A stretch of DNA of 42,094 nucleotides from Neocallimastix lanati (nom. inval.) (taxonomy: Eukaryota > Neocallimastigomycota > Neocallimastigomycetes > Neocallimastigales > Neocallimastigaceae): positions 1-42,094 of the forward strand of contig JACVTC010000340.1 of NCBI GenBank assembly GCA_016946835.1. The letters run 5' to 3'. The translations under genes and the position numbers were made by a program. Shown in pieces: positions 1 to 7,475 of the stretch. The notes below the pieces were generated by a model. The model was not told the origin of the DNA. It worked only from the letters and a program-made list of their open reading frames with translations, and ran no database searches. Positions within the stretch are counted from its first letter, which is position 1, and every line of letters begins with the position of its first letter.

Positions 1-442
1 CCCTAACCCCTAACCCCTAACCCCCTAACCCCTAACCCTAACCCTACCCCTAACCCTACCCCTAACCCTACCCTAACCCTACCCATAACCCCCTAACCCT
101 AACCCCCCCTAACCCCTAACCCTAACCCCCTAACCCTAACCCCCTAACCCTAACCCCTAACCCTAACCCTAACCCCTAACCCTAACCCCTAACCCCCTAA
201 CCCCTAACCCCTAACCCCTAACCCCTAACCCCTACCCCTAACCCTAACCCCTAACCCTAACCCCTAACCCTAACCCTAACCCTAACCCTAACCCCTAACC
301 CTAACCCCTAACCCCTAACCCCTAACCCCTAACCCTAACCCCTACCCTAACCCCTAACCCTAACCCCTAACCCCTAACCCTAACCCCTAACCCCTAACCC
401 CTAAACCCTAACCCTAACCCCTAACCCTAACCCCTAACCCCT
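1..442 (+). repeat. terminal telomere repeat array (C-rich strand)
   Basis: Irregular array of CCCTAA and CCCCTAA units with occasional variants such as CCCTACCCC and CCCATAACCCC. The C-rich strand reads 5' to 3' away from the left edge, as expected for a left chromosome end whose G-strand (TTAGGG/TTAGGGG) would form the 3' overhang. It stops abruptly at ...CCCCTAGCG, where element A begins. The mixture of 6- and 7-nt units implies a telomerase RNA template that permits slippage, or divergence of older repeats. Confidence 0.97.
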
Positions 443-869
443 AGCGTTTGTTCTATTGTTTATTGTCATTATTTATTTATTTTTAAATATTGTTTAAAAT
501 AATAGTTTTATAATTATATTGTTTTTATATTTGCATCATCCCTTTGATAAAACAAAATAATAAATAAATTATTTTAAAAACAAATAAATTTTATGAATCC
601 GTTTTTTTATTTTATTTTATTTTATTTTATTAATATAAATAAATTATTTTAAATAAAAGAATAAATCCCTTTGTATTAAAATGTAAATTAAAAGTGGACC
701 TATAATATTTTGTTTTATTTTATAATATTTTGTTTTATTTTTTTAATAATAAAGAAATTTAGAGTATAAATATCTTTTGTTTTTTTTTAAAATATTTTTT
801 CCGTATTAATGAGTATTCGTTTGCAATATTCATTATATCAAAATAAAATAAAATATATTTAAATAATTC

Positions 870-1302
870 GCCCAGAATTCAGGTTTTTTAACCTGTTTTC
901 TGGAATGTCTTTAAACTCTTCCAGTTGACACTTTTGTTAGCTGGACTCTTTTTGATTTAAACTCCGGTTCTCACTTTTGATTACTGGAATGTAATCTCTC
1001 CGGTTTCCTTTTGGAATGATTTTTTGGTTCCTTTTGGTTTTCAGGATTTCTGTTGTCTTGCTGAACTCTCCGGTTTACTCTTTGTTGGTTTGCTGGATTC
1101 TCTTTCGGTTATTCTTCTGGTTACTTGATTGGTTGTTGGATTCTCGTTTGCTTATTCTCCAGGGTACTCCTTTGATTCAGAGTTCTTGTCTTTTAGTTCT
1201 CTTGTCTATTCTTTGGGTTATTCTGGATTCTTTGGATCCCTTTTTTTGGTTCTCGGTTCTCCGACCTTACCTTCTTGGGATGTATTTTCTTTATTCTCTA
1301 TG
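870..1302 (+). other. pyrimidine-rich GC-elevated block in element A
   Basis: The + strand is dominated by T, C and G with few A, and CTCCGGTT, TCTGGA and GGTTATTCT-like words recur. It opens with a nested hairpin (872-903): CCAGAA/TTCTGG, a 2x2 TT/TT internal loop, CAGGTT/AACCTG and a T4 loop. A second hairpin GATTAC/GTAATC lies at 979-996. Small open frames here (95 codons at 1016-1303) translate to runs of L, F, S and V, as expected of T-rich DNA in any frame, so I do not call a gene. It could be a promoter/5' region or a structured transcript segment; no function is shown. Confidence 0.55.
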
Positions 1303-1920
1303 ATTGTTATAATAATTAACAATACTTTTAATTAATTATTATTTATTTAATAATTAATTATTTTATTATTATAATAATCTATTTAATAAACTTATGTATA
1401 ATTGTTATTATTTATATAATAACAATATTTTTTAATCAAAATTGTTTGATTATTATTTCTCATAATAATAATCTTCTATAAAATCATGTATTAATTATTA
1501 TTATTTTCATAATAATAATAATTTTCTATTTTAAAATGTATTATTTATTAACTCATGTATTAATTATTATTTCTCATAATAATTATAAACTCATGTATTA
1601 ATTATTATTTTTATAATAATTATAAACTCATGTATTAATTATTATTTTACAATAATAATTACTTAATATTTAAAGTTATTATTCGCTTGCTATAATTATT
1701 ATTATTTTCTTAATAATAATTCTCTAGAATAGTATAGAATTCTTTGTTACAAATAGAATAGTTTAAAAATCTTAGAATAGATTTTAATATCTAAAATAAA
1801 AATCTTATTTTCTATTATTATTTGTTTAAAATAATAATAGTCGCTAGAATAGTTTAATAATTAAACTTCTTGAAAATCAATAATGATTTTTCTTAAATTA
1901 TATATACATTAATAATGTAT
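1303..1920 (+). other. chain of about 12 A/T hairpins in element A
   Basis: Consecutive inverted repeats with short loops, by eye: 1303-1323 (7 bp), 1329-1360 (12 bp), 1401-1426 (11 bp), 1448-1473 (10 bp), 1493-1523 (13 bp), 1561-1585 (10 bp), 1599-1622 (10 bp), 1636-1661 (11 bp), 1694-1721 (10 bp), 1812-1840 (12 bp), 1872-1891 (7 bp plus a G-U), 1904-1920 (7 bp). Several are separated by the spacer ACTCATGTATT. As RNA this would be a string of stem-loops leading to the telomeric 3' end. Confidence 0.75.
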
Positions 1921-1974
1921 TAACTATTTTGATTAATTTTATTAAATAAAATTATAACGTTTAAAACCTAACCC
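1872..1974 (+). promoter_or_regulatory. conserved 3' terminus of element A (two hairpins plus telomeric tail)
   Basis: Hairpin 1 is AAAATCA/TGATTTT (1873-1879/1884-1890, 4-nt loop). Hairpin 2 is ATACATT/AATGTAT (1904-1910/1914-1920, 3-nt loop). After 38 nt comes GTTTAAAACCTAACCC (1959-1974). The same plan ends the otherwise different E2 element (4765-4866). I infer a 3' recognition structure for reverse transcription, with a tail able to pair with the TTAGGG overhang. Confidence 0.65.
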
Positions 1975-2210
1975 ATTCTTTGTTACAAATAGAATAGTTT
2001 AAAAATCTTAGAATAGATTTTAATATCTAAAATAAAAATCTTATTTTCTATTATTATTTGTTTAAAATAATAATAGTCGCTAGAATAGTTTAATAATTAA
2101 ACTTCTTGAAAATCAATAATGATTTTTCTTAAATTATATATACATTAATAATGTATTAACTATTTTGATTAATTTTATTAAATAAAATTATAACGTTTAA
2201 AACCTAACCC
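1975..2210 (+). mobile_element. 5'-truncated copy of element A (236 bp)
   Basis: Positions 1975-2210 repeat 1739-1974 with no difference that I can see. The copy begins immediately after the CCTAACCC end of the preceding unit and itself ends in the same GTTTAAAACCTAACCC, followed by TAAAT. A left end at an arbitrary internal site and a right end exactly at the family 3' terminus are the usual outcome of incomplete reverse transcription. A tandem duplication by DNA recombination would not need its border to coincide with the telomeric 3' end. The near identity implies recent origin or gene conversion. Confidence 0.75.
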
Positions 2211-2265
2211 TAAATAAAAATATTCTTTATAATTAAATATTCTTATAAATTTTTAATATCTTATA

Positions 2266-4479
2266 ATGCCATCTAAAGGGGAAGAAGTCTTAAGCTACGC
2301 CGGTGTTTACCACTTGTCATTTATTCTTAGTGGTAAAAACCAAAGCGCGGACGGACGCCCTATTCCGATCCGCTGCAGAAGATGCGGGGGAATTTTTACT
2401 AAGACAAGTCATACCCGCCTCTACTGCTCGAACAAACGAAAGAAATGCAACAATAGCTGCACCTTTAGTGCTCTTAAGGCGTATCTTATTGATCTTTATA
2501 ATCATAAGATCGTCTCTCTCAGTAAGGGAAATGATAACATACCTCTTATCCTATTCAAGAATGGGAGACAGGTCATATCTCTCCCCTTCCAAAGTCCTAA
2601 TCCCAAGGACAAAACTAATGAAGACCTCTTCAAACCGGTACCAGTAAAGAAGCTACTCACGATGGTGCCTAGTTTGAGAAACCATTTCTGGTGCAAATAT
2701 GATTATTGTAGACCAGAAATGAACGACAAAGAGGAGATTGATGTAAATCAAACCCTCCTCTCTGCTGAACCTACTACCTCTTCTAACGGTACTACTCTAG
2801 TCATCGCAGCACCTACCCAAGATGCTGCGATGAAAGAAGCTAACTCTGGGGAAGAACTCGTTGGAAAGACCGTCAGTAATCCCATGATTACTGAAGAGCC
2901 TATCTTAAAGCCTGTGATTCCCTCCACAACGAAAGAAGTAGATATCTTAAGCCAAGAAAGGTTATTCAAGAAGCCAGTGACCGAAGGGACTGGTAAAAGA
3001 AAAAATAACCCCTTGGAAGAAGATGAACGAAATCCTAGCATTGAGAGATATCTCTCAAGCTGCCAAAATTCGGCCCCTAAAGAGCTCAATCAGTTCGATT
3101 TAGACGAATTTAATCGTCTTAGAACTGAGAACGCTCATTTAAAAAATTTATGTTATAATAGTAAGATTGAAATTTCCAATCTTACTGAATCAATAAGAAG
3201 CCTAGAAGAGTCTTGGAAAAAGGAGAAAGTTAAACTTTCATCCCAAATTTTCAAGGCTCAGAACAACTCAGTAGCACTTAGTACGGTGCTACAAAATAAG
3301 TCTGAAGCCTCCCCCTCTCGACTTTCTCTTGAAATATTAGAGAAAAAGGAGAGGATCAAAAAAATGATAGAAGAAAAAAAGGGAAAATGTAAGGATATTA
3401 CAGATTCCCTTGAGAAGAATGCCGACCATCTTCCTCCACAGCTTCAACGAATAAGAAGTCAGGAAGATGGCCTCCCCTTAATTCAGGAAAGTATCCTGAG
3501 CCTCATTATGAGGCAACCTAAGATCATCCGAAAGGATGATCTTGACTTAGTATATATTAAAGGCATTCAAAGGCAACCCATCTGGGTTATCAAAAAATGC
3601 CTTAGTAATCTTGGAATACGACATTTTTATATTAAAAATGTCTCGTTCATTGGTAAAGACATTTGCGAACTTACAGTTCTCAAAAGATCCAAACCAATGA
3701 TTATTAACATCCTTAAAGTTTTTGAAAACTCATTCAAAGTTCTCGAAAACTTTAACCCTGTTGCTGTTGACAATGCCTCTACAGCTAATGATGAAGATAT
3801 TCTTAGAGTAGAAAAAGCATGCTACCGAAGAATATCTGAAACTATTAATAGAAAAAGAAGTCCTGATTATATTAAGGACTTCTTTTCTAATGTTATCCAG
3901 AATATTAAATTTACCAAATTTAATATTCCTACGCCTACGCCTACTGCTGTTCCTGATGAAGCTTCTCTTAATGTAGAAGCCTCTACCTCAGGTAATAACT
4001 TCGCTGCTCCTTCTTCGGTTTGTGCCCACGATAATGCTCCAGCTACCATCAATGATGCTCCAGCTAACTCGCCCGGCTCGACCTCGGAAGTAGCTAATGC
4101 TGCCCTCCGCTCTAGTAAAGAAGCCATCTCTGCCTTTGCCCTTGCGCTAAAGGAAAGGGTTGTTAGCCCATCAAAGGGCTTTGCTGCTTTTAAGGCTGCT
4201 AATCCAAGTGGCCCTCTTGAATCCCCAGAGTTCAAAGGTACGTCTGAACTCTTTGAGGATGACAGCCTAAACACGGAGGATGATAATGATTCAATTATCT
4301 CCTCAACGTTAACTCCTACAGTGCCAATTGAGCACTACCATGAAGCCGGGATGGATATGTATAGTGACACTATAATATCCAATTCCCCTAATATTCTCAG
4401 TACAACTATTAATCCATTAAATCCTATGGATTATAGTTCTGAGGATATTATTGAATCTATGAAATATATCAATGAATAA
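2266..4479 (+). CDS. LINE ORF1/Gag-like protein with Zn cluster, coiled coil and RRM-like domain
   Basis: 737 residues; ATG at 2266 is the first after an in-frame TAA at 2254-2256. GC content is far above the flanks. Residues 37-65 hold a Cys cluster (C37, C40, C54, C61, C65, with H49; CX2C-X13-C-X6-C-X3-C), plausibly zinc-binding, with C143 and C148 as a further pair. Residues 165-260 are Ser/Thr/Glu-rich with a basic patch (GKRK, 243-246). About 278-330 and 352-375 are charged heptad-like helices (coiled coil). About 426-488 reads as a beta-alpha-beta-beta-alpha module (LVYIKGI..PIWVIKKCLSNLGI..IKNVSFIG..ICELTVLK..MIINILKVFE), which I compare to the RRM-like module of LINE ORF1 proteins and to ORFs I recall beside reverse transcriptases in early-diverging fungi. 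The C-terminus is Ala/Pro/Ser-rich (555-655), then acidic. Likely role (inferred): RNA-binding particle protein taking element RNA to telomeres. No RT is adjacent. The name is a family-level guess. Confidence 0.75.
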   Translation: MPSKGEEVLSYAGVYHLSFILSGKNQSADGRPIPIRCRRCGGIFTKTSHTRLYCSNKRKKCNNSCTFSALKAYLIDLYNHKIVSLSKGNDNIPLILFKNGRQVISLPFQSPNPKDKTNEDLFKPVPVKKLLTMVPSLRNHFWCKYDYCRPEMNDKEEIDVNQTLLSAEPTTSSNGTTLVIAAPTQDAAMKEANSGEELVGKTVSNPMITEEPILKPVIPSTTKEVDILSQERLFKKPVTEGTGKRKNNPLEEDERNPSIERYLSSCQNSAPKELNQFDLDEFNRLRTENAHLKNLCYNSKIEISNLTESIRSLEESWKKEKVKLSSQIFKAQNNSVALSTVLQNKSEASPSRLSLEILEKKERIKKMIEEKKGKCKDITDSLEKNADHLPPQLQRIRSQEDGLPLIQESILSLIMRQPKIIRKDDLDLVYIKGIQRQPIWVIKKCLSNLGIRHFYIKNVSFIGKDICELTVLKRSKPMIINILKVFENSFKVLENFNPVAVDNASTANDEDILRVEKACYRRISETINRKRSPDYIKDFFSNVIQNIKFTKFNIPTPTPTAVPDEASLNVEASTSGNNFAAPSSVCAHDNAPATINDAPANSPGSTSEVANAALRSSKEAISAFALALKERVVSPSKGFAAFKAANPSGPLESPEFKGTSELFEDDSLNTEDDNDSIISSTLTPTVPIEHYHEAGMDMYSDTIISNSPNILSTTINPLNPMDYSSEDIIESMKYINE

Positions 4480-4491
4480 ATATATTTCATA
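2302..4491 (+). other. chain of strong hairpins spanning the E2 coding sequence
   Basis: Nearly the whole ORF can be read as successive stem-loops. Perfect stems of 9 bp or more: 2306-2314/2329-2337, 2683-2692/2712-2721, 2801-2811/2823-2833, 2873-2881/2886-2894, 3160-3169/3177-3186, 3426-3435/3461-3470, 3520-3529/3534-3543 (GAAA loop), 3620-3628/3634-3642, 3795-3804/3828-3837, 3853-3864/3875-3886, 3900-3912/3916-3928 and 4458-4469/4480-4491. Stems of 11-13 bp with one bulge or internal loop: 2730-2761, 3090-3128, 3314-3354, 3379-3411, 4276-4304, 4352-4381 and 4404-4438. Between them lie shorter ones, for example 3041-3058, 3222-3243, 3271-3292, 3483-3499, 3500-3514, 3560-3603, 3647-3700 and 4227-4252. 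Confidence 0.8.
4458..4491 (+). promoter_or_regulatory. 12-bp hairpin with the E2 stop codon in its loop
   Basis: TATGAAATATAT (4458-4469) pairs perfectly with ATATATTTCATA (4480-4491). The 10-nt loop (4470-4479) holds the last two sense codons and the TAA stop (4477-4479). It could affect termination, mark the end of the translated region, or be one more member of the hairpin chain. No downstream ORF is present to support readthrough or reinitiation. Confidence 0.6.
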
Positions 4492-4764
4492 CGATTTCAG
4501 TTTTAATTAAATATACTTACTTTACGAACAAACTAAAATTTAATTTCTTTATAAATTTTATTTTAAAATATTCTACTAGATTATAAAAACTTTATATTCT
4601 TTTAGATAATTACAAAAATTCTTTTATTAGAATTACTTTTATTATTCATTTACTTTAAAAGAATAATTTTTCTCTTCCTTAAAATTCTAAACTTTATAGA
4701 TATATACTTTTTTTTTACTTTATCGAACTTTTATTTTTTTACTAAAAATGTATTAATTTACTTA
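4492..4764 (+). other. E2 3' untranslated segment, AT-rich
   Basis: Low-complexity AT-rich sequence between the stop-codon hairpin and the conserved 3' terminus. There is no ORF and no poly(A) run that would mark a classical LINE tail. It does not resemble the corresponding region of element A; only the last ~105 nt of the two units are alike. Confidence 0.6.
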
Positions 4765-4869
4765 AAATCATGTAGTCATGATTTCATATAATTTATATAT
4801 ACATTAATTAATGTATTATCTAATCGAATAATTTTAATAAAAATTACAAAGTTTAAAACCTAACCCCCC
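4765..4869 (+). promoter_or_regulatory. conserved 3' terminus of element E2
   Basis: Hairpin 1 is AAATCATG/CATGATTT (4765-4772/4777-4784, loop TAGT). Hairpin 2 is ATACATT/AATGTAT (4799-4805/4810-4816, loop AATT). After 34 nt comes GTTTAAAACCTAACCC (4851-4866), identical to element A, followed by CCC. Hairpin 1 differs in sequence from that of A yet keeps full pairing. Confidence 0.65.
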
Positions 4870-5174
4870 AAATAAAATAAATATTTTTAATAATTTTAAA
4901 ATTTAATTGTTCATATCATTTATAATATAATTTAAATTTTTATTAATAAAATAATAGCTGTATTTATATACTATCATTGAGATTAAGTAAATTATTATTT
5001 AAAAATTGTAATATTTTATTTAAAATTTAATATATTGCAAATAATATTTATTATCAATATAATTATATATACTTCACAATATAATATATAATTAATTATT
5101 AAAATATAAATTTAAATTTTATTTAAAAATTATATTTTAATTAAAAATGTGAATTTTAATAATATTATATATAT
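4870..5174. other. AT-rich spacer without recognisable gene
   Basis: Nearly pure A/T sequence with many in-frame stops on both strands. The second copy is at 31869-32173. I see no gene, RNA or array here. Confidence 0.6.
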
Positions 5175-5565
5175 ATTTTATTTATTATTTAATCATTATC
5201 AAATTAAAAATATAAATAATAATGATATATTATTTATTATTTAATAATTATTTAATTAAAAATAAAAATTTCTCTAATATCATAGTAAATTTTATTAATT
5301 ATTTAATCATTATTAAATAATAAAATTTTATTAATATTATAATTATATGTTATTAATTATTTAATCATTATAAAAGTAAAAATATAAATTTTATAATATC
5401 ATAATTATATCTTATTAATTATTTAATCATTATAAAATTAAAAATATAAATTTTATAATATCATAATTATATGTTATAAATTATTTAATCATTATAAAAT
5501 TAAAAATATAAATTTTATAATATCATAATTATATGTTATTAATTATTTAATCATTATAAATTTAA
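5175..5565. repeat. 62-bp tandem repeat
   Basis: Unit built around TTAATTATTTAATCATTATA and ATAAATTTTATAATATCA, period about 62 bp. Degenerate to the left of about 5345, then four regular units to 5565. The second copy is at about 32174-32565. Confidence 0.8.
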
Positions 5566-5840
5566 TTAATTAACTTTATTCTAATGTAAATTAAAATCTA
5601 AGTAATAATTTAAAATAAATTAAAATCAAATATAAAATATAAAATAAAAAATAAATATAAATATAAAAAATTTTTAAATTTTTAATATTGATTAGTATTA
5701 TTCAAACAACATACTAATCTATTAATAATTATATAATTTAAAATAATTGCAATTAAATATAAAAAAATAAAATATAATTTTATTTGTTTTCTTATATTAA
5801 ATTATATAAATCATCATTTGATATTTCATCATTAATTTTT
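5566..5840. other. AT-rich spacer
   Basis: A/T-rich non-repetitive stretch with no gene seen; second copy at about 32566-32839. It contains TTAGTATTATTCAAACAACA, slightly more complex than its surroundings. Confidence 0.5.
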
Positions 5841-6425
5841 TTTATCATTAATTTATGTTTTTCACATGAAAAATAAATGTTTTTTTACATAAAATTATGT
5901 AAAAATCATATGATAGTTTGTCTTTAATTTATGTTTTTCACATGAAAAATTAATGTTTTTTTACATAAAAATATGTAAAAATCATATGATATTTTGTCAT
6001 TTATTTATGTTTTTCACATGAAAAATTAATGTTTTTTTACATAAAATTATGTAAAAATCATATGATATTTTGTCATTAATTTATGTTTTTCACATGAAAA
6101 ATTAATGTTTTTTTACATAAAATTATGTAAAAATCATATGATATTTTGTCATTAATTTATGTTTTTCACATGAAAAATTAATGTTTTTTTACATAAAATT
6201 ATGTAAAAATCATATGATATTTTGTCATTAATTTATGTTTTCACATGAAAAATTAATGTTTTTTACATAAAATTATGTAAAAATCATATGATAATTTGTC
6301 ATTTATTTATGTTTTCCACATGAAAAATAATGCTTTATTTTCATAAAATTATGTAAAATCATATGCTATTTTGTCATTTATTTATGTTTTCCACATGAAC
6401 TATAAATGATTTTTACATAAAAAAA
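5841..6425. repeat. 76-bp tandem satellite with two palindromes per unit (8 units)
   Basis: About eight units of roughly 76 bp. Each has a TTTTTCACATGAAAAA palindrome and an 11-bp hairpin TTTTTACATAA/TTATGTAAAAA, followed by ATCATATGATATTTTGTCAT. The last units are degenerate. The duplicate at about 32840-33366 has seven units, so a unit was gained or lost after the duplication. Confidence 0.88.
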
Positions 6426-6709
6426 TGAAATTATCATAGGATAATTTATCTTTAATTTATGTTAATCATATTAAAATTAAATAATATTTTAAGAAAAAAT
6501 TGTTTTGATATATTTTTATGTTTAATAAAAATTTATTTATAATATTAAATTTTTAATTTAATGGATTATATCATCCATCAAATAATTTATATATATTCAA
6601 TTAATAGTTATTAATATTTATAAGATTAATTATTTATTATTTTAATTTTTAACTAATAAATTATTTATTTTTTTTTTTTTTTTAATACAATAAAATATTT
6701 TCTTTAAAG
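6426..6709. other. AT-rich spacer with a T run
   Basis: No gene or array seen; includes a T homopolymer near 6668-6683. Second copy at about 33367-33650. Confidence 0.5.
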
Positions 6710-6975
6710 CAATTTCTAATTAAATAAATCAAAATATAAAAAAAATTGTAATATAAAAATATAAAATAAGAAATAAATAAAATAAAATAAAAAATAAATA
6801 AAATAAAAAATAAATAAAATAAAACATAAAAAAGAAATAAAAAATAATATAATAAAAAATAAAATAAAATAAAGAATATAAAAAAAAAATAAAATAAAAA
6901 ATAAAAAAAATAAAATAAAATAAAGAATAAAATAAAGATAAAATAAAATAAAGAATAAAAAAAATAAAATAATTA
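6710..6975 (-). repeat. A-rich AAAAT/AAAATAAAG low-complexity tract
   Basis: Built from AAAATAAAATAAAGAATAAA words. It is the reverse complement in kind of the TTTTATTC array at 7925-12484, and is therefore given minus orientation. Second copy at about 33655-33898. Confidence 0.75.
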
Positions 6976-7475
6976 CTTAAATAAATATTTTAATATATAT
7001 ATTAATGAATATATATTAATTACTTAAATAAATATTTTGATATATATATTAATGAATATTTATTAATTACTTAAATAAATATTTCGATATATATTTTAAT
7101 GAATATATATTAATAATATAAATAAATATTTTAATATCTATTTTAATGAATATATATAAATAATATAAATAAATTATTTATTATATATTTTAATAAATAT
7201 ATATTAATAACATAAATAAATTATTTATTATATATTTTAATGAATATATATTAATAATATAAATAAATTATTTATTATATATTTTAATGAATATATATTA
7301 ATAATATAAATAAATTATTTATTATATATTTTAATGAATATATATTAATAATATAAATAAATTATTTATTATATATTTTAATGAATATATATTAATAATA
7401 TAAATAAATTATTTATTATATATTTTAATGAATATATATTAATAATATAAATAAATATTTTAATATACTAATGAA
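6976..7475 (+). repeat. 47-bp tandem array, forward orientation
   Basis: Unit around AATATATATTAATAATATAA and ATAAATTATTTATTATATAT, period about 47 bp, about ten units. The first units (AAATAAATATTTTGATATAT type) are closest to the reverse complement of the array at 12485-13275. The duplicate (33899-34442) carries one extra unit near 33980-34035. Confidence 0.82.

Larger units (their letters stand above)
443..1974 (+). mobile_element. telomere-linked element A, copy 1 (retroelement-like, no credible ORF)
   Basis: A 1.53 kb unit between the terminal telomere array and a second, truncated copy of its own right end. Left part (443-870) is AT-rich. The middle (870-1300) is a pyrimidine-rich block of much higher GC content. 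The right part (1303-1920) is a chain of A/T hairpins. The unit ends in GTTTAAAACCTAACCC (1959-1974), so its last 8 nt are telomeric C-strand sequence. A second copy (28341-29874) starts at the same AGCGTTTG and ends at the same 16-mer, but there runs into a 239-bp telomere array. Defined ends, a 5'-truncated relative next door and telomeric 3' junctions suggest a non-autonomous element reverse-transcribed onto the chromosome terminus. Alternative: an ordinary subtelomeric repeat (an X/Y'-like block) spread by recombination. Confidence 0.7.
2211..4869 (+). mobile_element. telomere-linked element E2 carrying a Gag/ORF1-like gene
   Basis: The unit follows the truncated A copy at ...CCTAACCC|TAAATAAA and ends at GTTTAAAACCTAACCC (4851-4866) plus three more C. 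It has a 55-nt AT-rich leader, one 737-codon ORF, a 285-nt AT-rich 3' segment, and a two-hairpin 3' terminus shared with element A. No reverse transcriptase, endonuclease or integrase is present. The plan parallels Drosophila HeT-A (Gag-like ORF only, 3' end toward the centromere); sequence relation to HeT-A is neither claimed nor expected. The right neighbour (from 4869) is sequence that in the second duplicate (from 31868) has no telomeric junction, so E2 sits at a place where one copy was probably once a chromosome end. Confidence 0.7.

Noticed and set aside
1016-1335. 95- and 68-codon frames in element A, present again at 28910-29229
   Set aside because: Overlapping frames of T-rich sequence giving L/F/S/V-rich products without a recognisable domain. 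Their identity between copies only reflects the recent duplication of the DNA.
1739-2210. The 236-bp repeat as a plain tandem duplication by replication slippage
   Set aside because: Possible, but the border coincides exactly with the family 3' terminus and its telomeric tail, which is better explained by a truncated copy being attached.
2317-4274. Minus-strand and other-frame ORFs of 62-135 codons inside the E2 gene
   Set aside because: They lie entirely within the 737-codon frame, show no domain, and are expected shadows of a long, higher-GC coding sequence.
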